This document shows, piece after piece, positions 1 through 4,979 of a DNA stretch of 5,663 nucleotides. Positions within the stretch are counted from its first letter, which is position 1, and each line of letters starts with the position of its first letter. Position numbers and translations under genes: made by a program. Below the pieces are notes generated by a model. The model had not been told where the DNA came from and did not search any database. It was given only the letters and a program-made list of their open reading frames with translations. This DNA comes from Methanobrevibacter sp. (GTDB taxonomy: Archaea > Methanobacteriota > Methanobacteria > Methanobacteriales > Methanobacteriaceae), in contig WRNS01000074.1 in assembly GCA_009776495.1 (NCBI GenBank), forward strand, positions 1-5,663. The letters run 5' to 3'.

Positions 1-80
1 TAAGATTTATTAAAAAGATTATTAAATTAAGATTTATTAAAAAGATTATAAAATTAAGATTTATTAAAAGATTAAAAAAT
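1..80. repeat. 27-bp AT-rich tandem repeat, three copies
   Basis: Three head-to-tail units start at 1, 28 and 55, with lengths 27, 27 and 26 bp. Each opens with TAAGATTTATTAAAA followed by GATTA and an A/T tail. The first two copies differ at only about two positions near the end. The array touches the left edge of the window, so it may continue upstream. The unit differs from the other repeats in this window. No function can be read from it. Confidence 0.85.
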
Positions 81-94
81 TAAAATTATAATAA

Positions 95-110
95 AATATT
101 AATTAATATT
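95..110. repeat. 16-bp perfect palindrome upstream of first gene
   Basis: AATATTAATTAATATT reads the same on both strands. It lies about 30 bp upstream of the first reading frame, in DNA that is almost entirely A and T. It could be an operator or part of a promoter, but palindromes of this sort arise easily at this base composition, so no function is claimed. Confidence 0.3.
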
Positions 111-134
111 AAAAATATAAATTTATTAAACAAT

Positions 135-140
135 GGAGGA
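135..140 (+). promoter_or_regulatory. Shine-Dalgarno GGAGGA of the first gene
   Basis: GGAGGA complements the archaeal 16S 3' end (CACCUCC) well. It abuts the TTG at 141, which is too close for ordinary initiation, and lies 6 nt before an in-frame ATT at 147. The site therefore supports a translated gene here but leaves the exact start codon unresolved. Confidence 0.55.
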
Positions 141-536
141 TTGTTTATTTTAGTAAATAATATAACAAAGGAAATTTCAAAACTTTTTCTTGTAACCTCA
201 CTAACCATTAATGAATTCATTCAAAACAAAGATAAAGAGTCAAAACAACAGATTGAAGAGTATTTAATGATTTTAAACGATTCTAGGAATGTTTTAAAAG
301 AAAAAATTGAAAAAGATATTGAAAAAGAATTAGATAATATTGAAATAGGTGCCTTTGATACATATCATGAGGGATTCATATTATTAACTATCAATAGACC
401 CTTATCAAGAACAGAACAAGGTGTGATAAATAACTATTTTGGGACTATGGGGATTGAATCTGAAGAGGGTACTGTAAATAACATACATGGTTTTATTAGC
501 AAATGGACTTATGATGACACCTGGTTAGAAATGTGA
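141..536 (+). CDS. Uncharacterised 131-residue protein, non-ATG start
   Basis: I do not recognise this protein. The product is about 131 residues, soluble-looking, with no signal peptide or membrane segment. Residues 1-65 are rich in K and E with spaced I/L, suggesting long helices (for example EKIEKDIEKELDNIE around 54-68). Residues 69-131 look like a mixed alpha/beta domain containing GAFDTYHEGF, then INRPLSRTEQGVINNYFG, and an aromatic C-terminus (KWTYDDTW). Codon use resembles that of the neighbours, so it looks like a real gene. The start is uncertain. There is no upstream in-frame ATG, and the first in-frame ATG lies at codon 43. TTG at 141 directly abuts GGAGGA (135-140), leaving no spacer, whereas the ATT at 147 would have a normal 6-nt spacing. 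The ATG at 133 is in another frame and stops after six codons. It is separated from pantoate kinase by a repeat array, so it may be a separate transcript. Confidence 0.7.
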   Translation: MFILVNNITKEISKLFLVTSLTINEFIQNKDKESKQQIEEYLMILNDSRNVLKEKIEKDIEKELDNIEIGAFDTYHEGFILLTINRPLSRTEQGVINNYFGTMGIESEEGTVNNIHGFISKWTYDDTWLEM

Positions 537-539
537 ATA

Positions 540-660
540 GTATAAATTAAAAAAAAGTAAATTAAAATATTTTTAATTTTTTTAAAAAAAGTATAAATTA
601 AAATATTTTAAATTTTTAAAAAAAAGTATCAATAAAAATATTTTAAATTTTTTTAAAAAA
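540..660. repeat. 35-bp tandem repeat with palindrome and T-tracts
   Basis: Full units begin at 557, 591 and 626 (34, 35 and 35 bp), preceded by a partial unit from 540. A unit begins GTATAAATTAAAATATTTTA and ends in a run of T followed by a run of A. The second unit contains the perfect 14-bp palindrome TTAAAATATTTTAA (598-611). T-runs of five to seven (577-583, 613-617, 648-654) lie downstream of the first gene and are of the kind that can terminate archaeal transcription. The GTATAAATTA part is TATA-like and precedes pantoate kinase. Both roles are inferences from position. Confidence 0.85.
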
Positions 661-664
661 GTGA
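661..664 (+). promoter_or_regulatory. Weak ribosome binding site GTGA of pantoate kinase
   Basis: GTGA complements the UCAC of the archaeal 16S 3' end and lies 4 nt before the ATG at 669. It immediately follows the A-run that ends the last 35-bp repeat unit, so the repeat array runs right up to the translation signal. Confidence 0.4.
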
Positions 665-668
665 AATA

Positions 669-1544
669 ATGAAAGTTTCTGTTTTTGTTCCATCCCATAT
701 TACTGGTTTTTTTTCAATAGCTAACGATGATAATCCTGCAAAAAAAGGGTCATGTGGAGCTGGAGTATTGCTTGATAAAGGAGTTTTAACCACGATAAAA
801 TCCTCACGAAAAGAAAACAAAGTTGAAATAAAAATCAATGGGAAAAAAGACATAAAAAATGAAACCATATCTATTAAAACCTTAGAGTTAATAAAAAAAG
901 ATTTTAAAATTGAAGAAGGTTTAAAAATTAATCAAAATATTGAAGTTCCTGTGGGATCAGGTTTTGGAACCTCAGCTTCTTCAGCATTAGGAGTAGCTAT
1001 TGCCTTTTTTAAATCAGCCAATATTAACATTTCACTTGAATCTGCAAGTCAATATGCTCATAGAGCTGAAATAGAATTGAAAAGTGGATTAGGGGATGTT
1101 ATTGGTCAAACATCTAAAGGGATTGTGCTTAGAAAAAAACCAGGAGCTCCAGGATTTGGAGAAGTAGAATCTGTTAAGAATGAAAATGAATTAGATAATA
1201 TTTATGTAATTACCAAAACACTAGGAAAAATCGATAATGACAGTATACTTGGAAACCCTACTTTTCAAAAGAGAATAAATGGAATTGGATTCGATATTTT
1301 AAAAAAATTCATGATTAACCCTAATATAGAAAATTTCCTTAAATATTCACTTGAATTTGCAAAAAAAACAAAATTAATCAATGAAGATGTTTTAGAAATA
1401 GTCAATGAAATGAATAAACATACTTTAGGCGCTTCAATGGCTATGCTTGGAAATACTGCATTTGCATTTTCGACTAATCCAGACTATGATATTGAAGGTT
1501 CCATAATATCAAAAATAGATAATAATGGTATTAAAATTTTCTAA
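669..1544 (+). CDS. Pantoate kinase (archaeal GHMP-family, CoA biosynthesis)
   Basis: The product is a cytoplasmic enzyme that uses ATP to phosphorylate pantoate to 4-phosphopantoate. In archaea this replaces pantothenate kinase; phosphopantothenate synthetase then adds beta-alanine. The 291-residue protein is typical in length for this family (COG1829 type). GHMP-kinase features appear in order: an N-terminal strand and substrate loop VPSHITGFFSI (7-17); the ATP-binding motif 2, PVGSGFGTSASSALG (94-108); a central HRAEIELKSGLGDVIGQTSKG (131-151) with the GLGDV segment characteristic of the archaeal branch; and motif 3, LGASMAMLGNTAFAF (253-267). The ATG at 669 is the natural start because the N-terminus begins at the conserved first strand. 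The reading frame is intact. It is isolated between two repeat arrays; no phosphopantothenate synthetase lies in the window. Assignment to pantoate rather than another GHMP substrate rests on resemblance to the archaeal family. Confidence 0.9.
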   Translation: MKVSVFVPSHITGFFSIANDDNPAKKGSCGAGVLLDKGVLTTIKSSRKENKVEIKINGKKDIKNETISIKTLELIKKDFKIEEGLKINQNIEVPVGSGFGTSASSALGVAIAFFKSANINISLESASQYAHRAEIELKSGLGDVIGQTSKGIVLRKKPGAPGFGEVESVKNENELDNIYVITKTLGKIDNDSILGNPTFQKRINGIGFDILKKFMINPNIENFLKYSLEFAKKTKLINEDVLEIVNEMNKHTLGASMAMLGNTAFAFSTNPDYDIEGSIISKIDNNGIKIF

Positions 1545-1724
1545 AAAGTTGTATTATTAAATTTGTTATAATGAAAAGTTATATTATTAGATTTATTATA
1601 ATGAAAAGTTATATTATTAGATTTATTATTATGAAAAGTTGTATTATTAAATTTATTATAATGAAAAGTTATATTATTAGATTTATTTAAAGGAAAAGTT
1701 ATTAATTATTAAATTTATTAAAAG
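1543..1724. repeat. 30-bp tandem repeat, six copies
   Basis: GAAAAGTT recurs at 1573, 1603, 1633, 1663 and 1693, exactly every 30 bp, with a first degenerate copy at 1543 overlapping the pantoate kinase stop codon. A unit is GAAAAGTTATATTATTAG followed by ATTTATTATAAT. Copies vary by TAT/TGT, AGA/AAA and ATA/ATT. The last copy is 32 bp and ends in AAAAGGA, which supplies the ribosome binding site of the next gene. Because 30 is a multiple of three, the units stay in one frame with an ATG in each. The frame from 1571 to 1690 would read four near-identical decapeptides (MKSYIIRFII type). It lacks a ribosome binding site, so I annotate a repeat and not a gene. Confidence 0.95.
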
Positions 1725-1731
1725 GAATATA

Positions 1732-2262
1732 ATGATAAAGATTTGTTATGACGTCAAAGTCTATAGAAAGATATTAGAGAATATCCTCGATGAAAATGAT
1801 TTAGTTGTTGAATTAGGTTGTCATGTTGGAAAAACTAGCCAATTAATAGCTGAAAAAGTTGAAAAAGGAAGATTAATATGTTTAGACAATAGTCCTGAAG
1901 CAACAGCTAAAATGAATAATTTAAAAATTATTTATCCTAATTTAAAATTTATTAATGGGGATGTGCGTCTTCATGAAACTTTAAAACAAGTTTTTGAACT
2001 TATACAAAAATGTGATGTATTAGCTATTGATTTAGGTGGAGGTTATCATCCTGATACTACATTTAAGGTGTATTATATATGGGCATCTACGTTAAAGCCA
2101 AAACATTCTATAATTAGAAATAGAGGATTAATAGATTTTGTGAAAACAAGCGAAGTTTGTGAAAATTTTCAGTCAAAAGAGGGATGGCTGGAATCTTGTG
2201 GAAATGAAGGAATACCTCCTCAGATATCTGAATTTAAGCTATGGTCTTCTTCTATTAAATAA
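1732..2262 (+). CDS. Small class I SAM-dependent methyltransferase-like protein
   Basis: A probable cytoplasmic S-adenosylmethionine-dependent methyltransferase of 176 residues; the methyl acceptor is unknown. The Rossmann-type motifs are visible: motif I VVELGCHVGKTS (25-36) for SAM binding, an acidic residue at the end of strand 2 in CLDNS (D52), INGDVR (74-79) where the adenine-contacting Asp usually lies, and DVLAIDLGGGYHPD (95-108) at strand 4. The C-terminal part (120-176) is shorter than in full class I enzymes and contains KPKHSIIRNRGLIDF and several Cys and Trp. The ATG at 1732 follows AGGA (1723-1726) at a 5-nt spacing. The ribosome binding site lies at the end of the last 30-bp repeat. 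No neighbour suggests a substrate. It could instead be a SAM-binding protein without transferase activity. Family-level confidence is good; specific function is open. Confidence 0.8.
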   Translation: MIKICYDVKVYRKILENILDENDLVVELGCHVGKTSQLIAEKVEKGRLICLDNSPEATAKMNNLKIIYPNLKFINGDVRLHETLKQVFELIQKCDVLAIDLGGGYHPDTTFKVYYIWASTLKPKHSIIRNRGLIDFVKTSEVCENFQSKEGWLESCGNEGIPPQISEFKLWSSSIK

Positions 2263-2353
2263 TTGAAAATATTTATTTATTAAAAATAAAAAAAATAAAA
2301 AAAATATTATTGTTTTTCATAAATGAAAACACAAAAAAGTTTTTATTATTTAA

Positions 2354-2365
2354 ACTATAAATATT
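2354..2365 (+). promoter_or_regulatory. Probable TATA box for aroA'
   Basis: ACTATAAATATT resembles an archaeal TATA box and lies in a spacer that also includes a few G/C-containing stretches. Transcription would be expected to start about 25 bp further on, near 2380-2390, giving a leader of roughly 75-80 nt before the ATG at 2463. The spacer upstream (2263-2340) is poly-A/T and is where the preceding methyltransferase transcript could end. This is inferred from sequence only. Confidence 0.4.
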
Positions 2366-2450
2366 ATTGATGTTGTGTATAACAGGGTTTTTAGAAAAAT
2401 AAATTATCTCTTAAAAATTGAAAACTTCAAATCAACTTCACAATCAAATA

Positions 2451-2456
2451 GAGGGA
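2451..2456 (+). promoter_or_regulatory. Ribosome binding site that sets the aroA' start
   Basis: GAGGGA lies 6 nt before the ATG at 2463, the normal archaeal spacing. It supports that ATG over the upstream in-frame TTG at 2418, which has no such site in front of it. Confidence 0.7.
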
Positions 2457-2462
2457 TGGATT

Positions 2463-3251
2463 ATGATTGGGAAAAAAATTCGAATGGAAAGAATCATTAA
2501 CAGAAAGACCAAAAGAACGGTTATAGCTCCTATGGATCATGGAGTATCTATTGGTCCTGTAAAAGGCATAGTAAATATGAGTAAAACTATTGAAAGTATT
2601 TCAAACGGTGGAGCTAATGCTGTTTTAATGCATAAAGGTATAGTCGAGTTAGGTCACAGAGGTTATGGTAAAGATATTGGACTTATTGTGCATTTATCTG
2701 CAAGTTCATCACTTAGTCCAGATCCTAACAATAAAGTGAGGGTAACTACCGTTGAGAAAGCTATACAACTTGGTGCTGATGCTGTTTCTGTTCATGTGAA
2801 TATAGGCTCTGAAACAGAAGCAGATATGTTAGTTGAACTAGGATTTGTAGCTGAAACATGCGGTCAGTGGGGAATTCCACTCATAGCTATGATGTATCCT
2901 CGTGGAGAAAAAATAAAAAATGAACATGATGTTGCACTAGTAAAACATGCTGCAAGGGTAGGTTCAGAAATTGGAGCAGATATTATAAAAACTAATTATA
3001 CTGGAGATCCAGATTCATTTATAGAAGTTGTGGAAGGAGCTTTAGTTCCAGTAGTTATAGCTGGAGGCCCTAAAGTAGAAACCGATAGAGAATTATTAGA
3101 AATGGTTAGAGATTCTTTAGAAGTTGGCGGTGCGGGTGTAGCATTTGGAAGAAATCTTTTCCAAGCCAAAGATCCTGGAAAAATTACAAGAGCTATTGCT
3201 GAAGTTGTCCACAAAGATTTAGATGTTGAAGAAGCTTTAAAACTTATGTAG
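2463..3251 (+). CDS. aroA': 2-amino-3,7-dideoxy-D-threo-hept-6-ulosonate (ADH) synthase
   Basis: A cytoplasmic class I aldolase (DhnA/FbaB-like TIM barrel) that condenses 6-deoxy-5-ketofructose 1-phosphate with L-aspartate semialdehyde to form ADH. This is the first committed step of the methanogen route to 3-dehydroquinate that bypasses DAHP. The protein closely resembles Methanocaldococcus MJ0400 from memory. The catalytic residues described for that enzyme are all present: Asp25 in APMDHG (D33 in MJ0400), Tyr145 in MMYPRG (Y153), and the Schiff-base Lys176 in IIKTNYTGD (K184). The phosphate-binding end VVIAGGPK and AGVAFGRNLFQ (about 197-204 and 224-234) is intact. I chose the ATG at 2463 (262 residues) because of the ribosome binding site and because the alignable sequence begins at IGKKIRMERI. 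An in-frame TTG at 2418 would add 15 residues. The next-step enzyme lies about 460 bp downstream. Confidence 0.95.
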   Translation: MIGKKIRMERIINRKTKRTVIAPMDHGVSIGPVKGIVNMSKTIESISNGGANAVLMHKGIVELGHRGYGKDIGLIVHLSASSSLSPDPNNKVRVTTVEKAIQLGADAVSVHVNIGSETEADMLVELGFVAETCGQWGIPLIAMMYPRGEKIKNEHDVALVKHAARVGSEIGADIIKTNYTGDPDSFIEVVEGALVPVVIAGGPKVETDRELLEMVRDSLEVGGAGVAFGRNLFQAKDPGKITRAIAEVVHKDLDVEEALKLM

Positions 3252-3314
3252 TATTCGCTGATGATTTTTCGATAGCTATTTGGTATTAGCTGATGATTAT
3301 TTAATAGCTATTTA
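3251..3314. repeat. 32-bp direct repeat just after aroA'
   Basis: Two adjacent 32-bp units (3251-3282 and 3283-3314) begin at the last base of the aroA' stop codon. Each reads GTATT, then A or C, GCTGATGATT, a short variable stretch and ATAGCTATTT. They differ at about five positions. Each has a palindrome centred on AGCT (3272-3279 and the 10-bp AATAGCTATT at 3303-3312). It is less purely A/T than the other arrays. The TGATGA words recall a C box, but the layout does not fit a C/D RNA. Confidence 0.85.
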
Positions 3315-3369
3315 ATATTTGTCTTATTCAGCATATACAAAAAATTATTTATAGCCATGAGAAACTCAA

Positions 3370-3377
3370 GGAGAGGT
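3370..3377 (+). promoter_or_regulatory. Strong ribosome binding site of the cysteine microprotein
   Basis: GGAGAGGT, preceded by AA, complements the archaeal 16S 3' end in two overlapping registers (GGAG and GAGGT). It ends 4 nt before the ATG at 3382. It is one of the clearest ribosome binding sites in the window and is the main reason to accept the very short gene behind it. A TATA-like TTATTTATAG lies at about 3345-3354, but it is close enough that the leader would be very short. Confidence 0.65.
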
Positions 3378-3381
3378 AAAA

Positions 3382-3477
3382 ATGAGTGATTTAAGGTGTA
3401 TATTTGATTTTGATAAGATTTGTAATAAGTGTGGAGACTGCGATGTTGTGTTTTACGACGAGGAATATGATGACTGA
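3382..3477 (+). CDS. 31-residue acidic four-cysteine microprotein
   Basis: A short intact reading frame not assigned to any family I can name. It encodes 31 residues with cysteines at 6, 14, 17 and 20 (C-x7-C-x2-C-x2-C; core KICNKCGDCD). The C-terminal tail, VVFYDEEYDD, is strongly acidic. About ten acidic residues against three basic ones give a clearly negative protein. Four closely placed cysteines would suit one zinc ion or a small iron-sulfur cluster; which one cannot be told from sequence. Evidence that it is real: a strong ribosome binding site, an ATG, base composition far less A/T-rich than the flanking spacers, and ordered Cys spacing. It lies between aroA' and aroB', about 130 bp after the former and 240 bp before the latter. 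A link to that pathway is only suggested by position. Confidence 0.65.
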   Translation: MSDLRCIFDFDKICNKCGDCDVVFYDEEYDD

Positions 3478-3526
3478 TATCATTCGATTATTACTTTAAA
3501 TTTTAAAAATTTAATTAAAATCCTTA

Positions 3527-3534
3527 TTTTTTTT
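3527..3534 (+). terminator. Possible T-tract terminator after the microprotein
   Basis: A run of eight T about 50 bp past the microprotein stop is followed by further T-runs at 3541-3547 and around 3587-3594 in the 48-bp repeats. Archaeal RNA polymerase terminates at such T-rich stretches without needing a stem. If active, this would separate the aroA'-microprotein unit from aroB'. Runs like this are also expected by chance in DNA this rich in A/T. Confidence 0.35.
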
Positions 3535-3540
3535 ATTAAA

Positions 3541-3636
3541 TTTTTTTATTAAATTATTTTATTAAAAATCATGAATTCATATCATTATTTTTTTTATTAA
3601 ATTATTTTATTAAAAATCATGAATTCATATTATTAT
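3541..3636. repeat. 48-bp direct repeat containing the ATGAATTCAT palindrome
   Basis: Two nearly identical 48-bp units (3541-3588, 3589-3636) each contain a T-run, ATTAAATTATTTTATTAAAA, then TCATGAATTCATAT. The copies differ by about one base outside the T-run. ATGAATTCAT at 3571-3580 and 3619-3628 is a perfect 10-bp palindrome, and the centres are 48 bp apart. A degenerate copy of the T-rich part precedes the first unit (3524-3540). It lies upstream of aroB' and downstream of the microprotein, so it could hold regulator sites, terminators or both. Confidence 0.9.
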
Positions 3637-3715
3637 TTTTTTTAAAAAATTATTATATTAATGAAAATAAAGAATAAGTATCTTTTTTCTTTATAAATTA
3701 ACACAGGGATTAAAA

Positions 3716-4846
3716 ATGACAAAAAAATTTGCTTGGATAATGTCTCCTGATAAAAATTGGGATGATAAAAAAGGTTTAATAACAACGTCTCTTGAATCAG
3801 GAATTGACCATGTCTTAGATTTATCTGATATAGATAAGATTCAAAAATTAGGAAATATAAATGTTGTGAGTCCAAATGAAAAATCAGACATAGTTTTAAC
3901 TGGAATCAAAGGAGAAGGAGATGGAACTCTCCAATTAAAAGACAATTTAGATGATTCAAATGATTTAAATCTAGCTAAAAACTATAAAAATAAAGGAAAA
4001 ACAGTAGCTAGTTACATTGAAATTCAAGATAAAAAGCATGAAGAGTTAGCAAGAAAACTTGGAAAGGTTGTTGATTATCTAATCCTTGTAGGTAAAAACT
4101 GGACTGTTATTCCACTTGAGAATATTATAGCTGATTTACAAAAGGTAGATGTAAAAATCATAGCTGCAGTTTCTAGTTATGAGGAAGCAAAATTAGCTAT
4201 TGAAACATTGGAAACTGGAACCGACGGTGTAATATTCCAGCCAAAAGATTTTAATCAAATAAAAGAAATAGCTAATCTCGTTTTAGATGCTAGTTCTAAT
4301 AAATATGATTTAAAAGAAGCTACGGTTACAGGAATAAAACCTGTTGGAATAGGAGATAGAGTTTGTGTTGATGCCTCAGCTATGATGAATGTTGGAGAAG
4401 GAATGTTAATTGGTTCTTATTCAAAGACCATGTTCTTGGTTCATAGTGAATCTTTAGAAAGTGAGTATGTAGCTTCAAGGCCATTTAGAGTAAATGCAGG
4501 ACCTGTTCAAGCTTATATTATGGTTCCAGGAAATAAAACAAAGTATTTATCTGAAATTGAAACTGGAGATGAGGTTTTAGTGGTTGATAAAAATGGTAAC
4601 ACCCAAACCACAGTTGTTGGTAGGGTGAAAATTGAAAAAAGACCACTTATTCTTATCGAAGCAGAATATGAAAGTATAAAAATAAAAACATTGCTTCAAA
4701 ACGCCGAAACAATTCGACTTGTTAATGGGGAAGGAGAAGCTATTTCTGTTTCAGACCTCAAACTCGGAGATAAAGTTAAAGTTTTCATTGATGAAGGAGC
4801 TAGACACTTTGGAATGTCTATTGAAGAGACAATAATCGAGAAATAG
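3716..4846 (+). CDS. aroB': 3-dehydroquinate synthase II (ADH to 3-dehydroquinate)
   Basis: A cytoplasmic NAD+-dependent enzyme that oxidatively deaminates and cyclises ADH to 3-dehydroquinate. This is the second step of the archaeal aromatic route and is unrelated to bacterial AroB. The 376-residue length is close to the family norm (about 360-375). Family signatures: an N-terminal start with FAWIM and a Trp at 15; RVCVDASAMMNVGEGMLIGS (215-234); SYSKTMFLVHSES (234-246); YVASRPFRVNAGPVQAYI (251-268); LLQNAETIRLV (326-336); and the C-terminal ARHFGMSIEETIIEK (362-376). The ATG at 3716 follows a modest AGGGA (3705-3709) at 6-nt spacing. TATA-like stretches exist at 3652-3661 and 3690-3698; the second is too close to the ATG for a normal leader. 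It follows aroA' with the microprotein between. The frame is intact. Confidence 0.95.
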   Translation: MTKKFAWIMSPDKNWDDKKGLITTSLESGIDHVLDLSDIDKIQKLGNINVVSPNEKSDIVLTGIKGEGDGTLQLKDNLDDSNDLNLAKNYKNKGKTVASYIEIQDKKHEELARKLGKVVDYLILVGKNWTVIPLENIIADLQKVDVKIIAAVSSYEEAKLAIETLETGTDGVIFQPKDFNQIKEIANLVLDASSNKYDLKEATVTGIKPVGIGDRVCVDASAMMNVGEGMLIGSYSKTMFLVHSESLESEYVASRPFRVNAGPVQAYIMVPGNKTKYLSEIETGDEVLVVDKNGNTQTTVVGRVKIEKRPLILIEAEYESIKIKTLLQNAETIRLVNGEGEAISVSDLKLGDKVKVFIDEGARHFGMSIEETIIEK

Positions 4847-4865
4847 CTAAACCTCTTGAATAGAA

Positions 4866-4893
4866 GTTTTAAAAAAGTGAATTTTTTTAAAAC
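4866..4893 (+). terminator. Hairpin with T-run after aroB'
   Basis: GTTTTAAAAAA (4866-4876) and TTTTTTAAAAC (4883-4893) are perfect inverted repeats giving an 11-bp stem with a 6-nt loop. The downstream arm contains a run of seven T (4882-4888). It starts about 20 bp after the aroB' stop, a natural place for transcription to end. The stem is nearly all A-U and so is weak; the T-run may matter more than the fold. Confidence 0.45.
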
Positions 4894-4971
4894 ATTTCAT
4901 AAAGTTATTTGAACATCACATAACGTAATCTGACAAATATCAATTATTAAATGAATTGAAAATGGAATTTT

Positions 4972-4977
4972 GTGATC
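4972..4977 (+). promoter_or_regulatory. Ribosome binding site supporting the thpR start
   Basis: GTGATC complements GAUCAC at the archaeal 16S 3' end and lies just before the ATG at 4980. The spacing is short (2 nt by this count), so support is partial. Neither the upstream TTG (4956) nor the ATG at 4962 has a comparable site. Confidence 0.4.
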
Positions 4978-4979
4978 TA

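Noticed and set aside
653..868. Minus-strand open frame of 71 codons opposite the start of pantoate kinase
   Set aside because: It lies opposite the well-supported kinase N-terminus, has no recognisable domain, and is best explained as a shadow frame.
1571..1690. 39-codon repetitive frame in the 30-bp array as a gene
   Set aside because: No ribosome binding site, residue-changing differences between copies, and the frame follows automatically from a 30-bp period; kept only as a finding.
540..1724. CRISPR array
   Set aside because: The repeats are directly adjacent units without unique spacers, are almost entirely A/T, and no cas genes are present.
2311..2332. Hairpin TTTTCA / TGAAAA in the spacer before aroA'
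   Set aside because: The stem is only six A/T-rich pairs with a 4-nt loop, and extending it requires a bulge; expected by chance in this composition.
2418..2462. TTG start extending ADH synthase by 15 residues
   Set aside because: No ribosome binding site precedes it, while the ATG at 2463 has GAGGGA at normal spacing.
2996..3214. Minus-strand open frame of 72 codons opposite aroA'
   Set aside because: It overlaps the conserved C-terminal half of ADH synthase, and its Ser/Pro/Thr-rich translation reflects the opposing codons.
3255..3335. Box C/D guide RNA in the 32-bp doublet
   Set aside because: TGATGA words are present, but the distance to the next CTGA is about 25 nt, longer than the usual guide of about 12, and no terminal D box or closing stem is visible.
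3478..3540. Continuation or frameshift of the cysteine microprotein beyond its stop
   Set aside because: No further cysteine-rich or gene-like sequence is seen in any + strand frame after 3477; composition turns to A/T-rich spacer.
3642..3875. Minus-strand open frame of 77 codons across the aroB' start
   Set aside because: It spans A/T-rich spacer and the conserved aroB' N-terminus; the hydrophobic Phe/Ile/Leu-rich translation is what A/T-rich DNA gives by chance.
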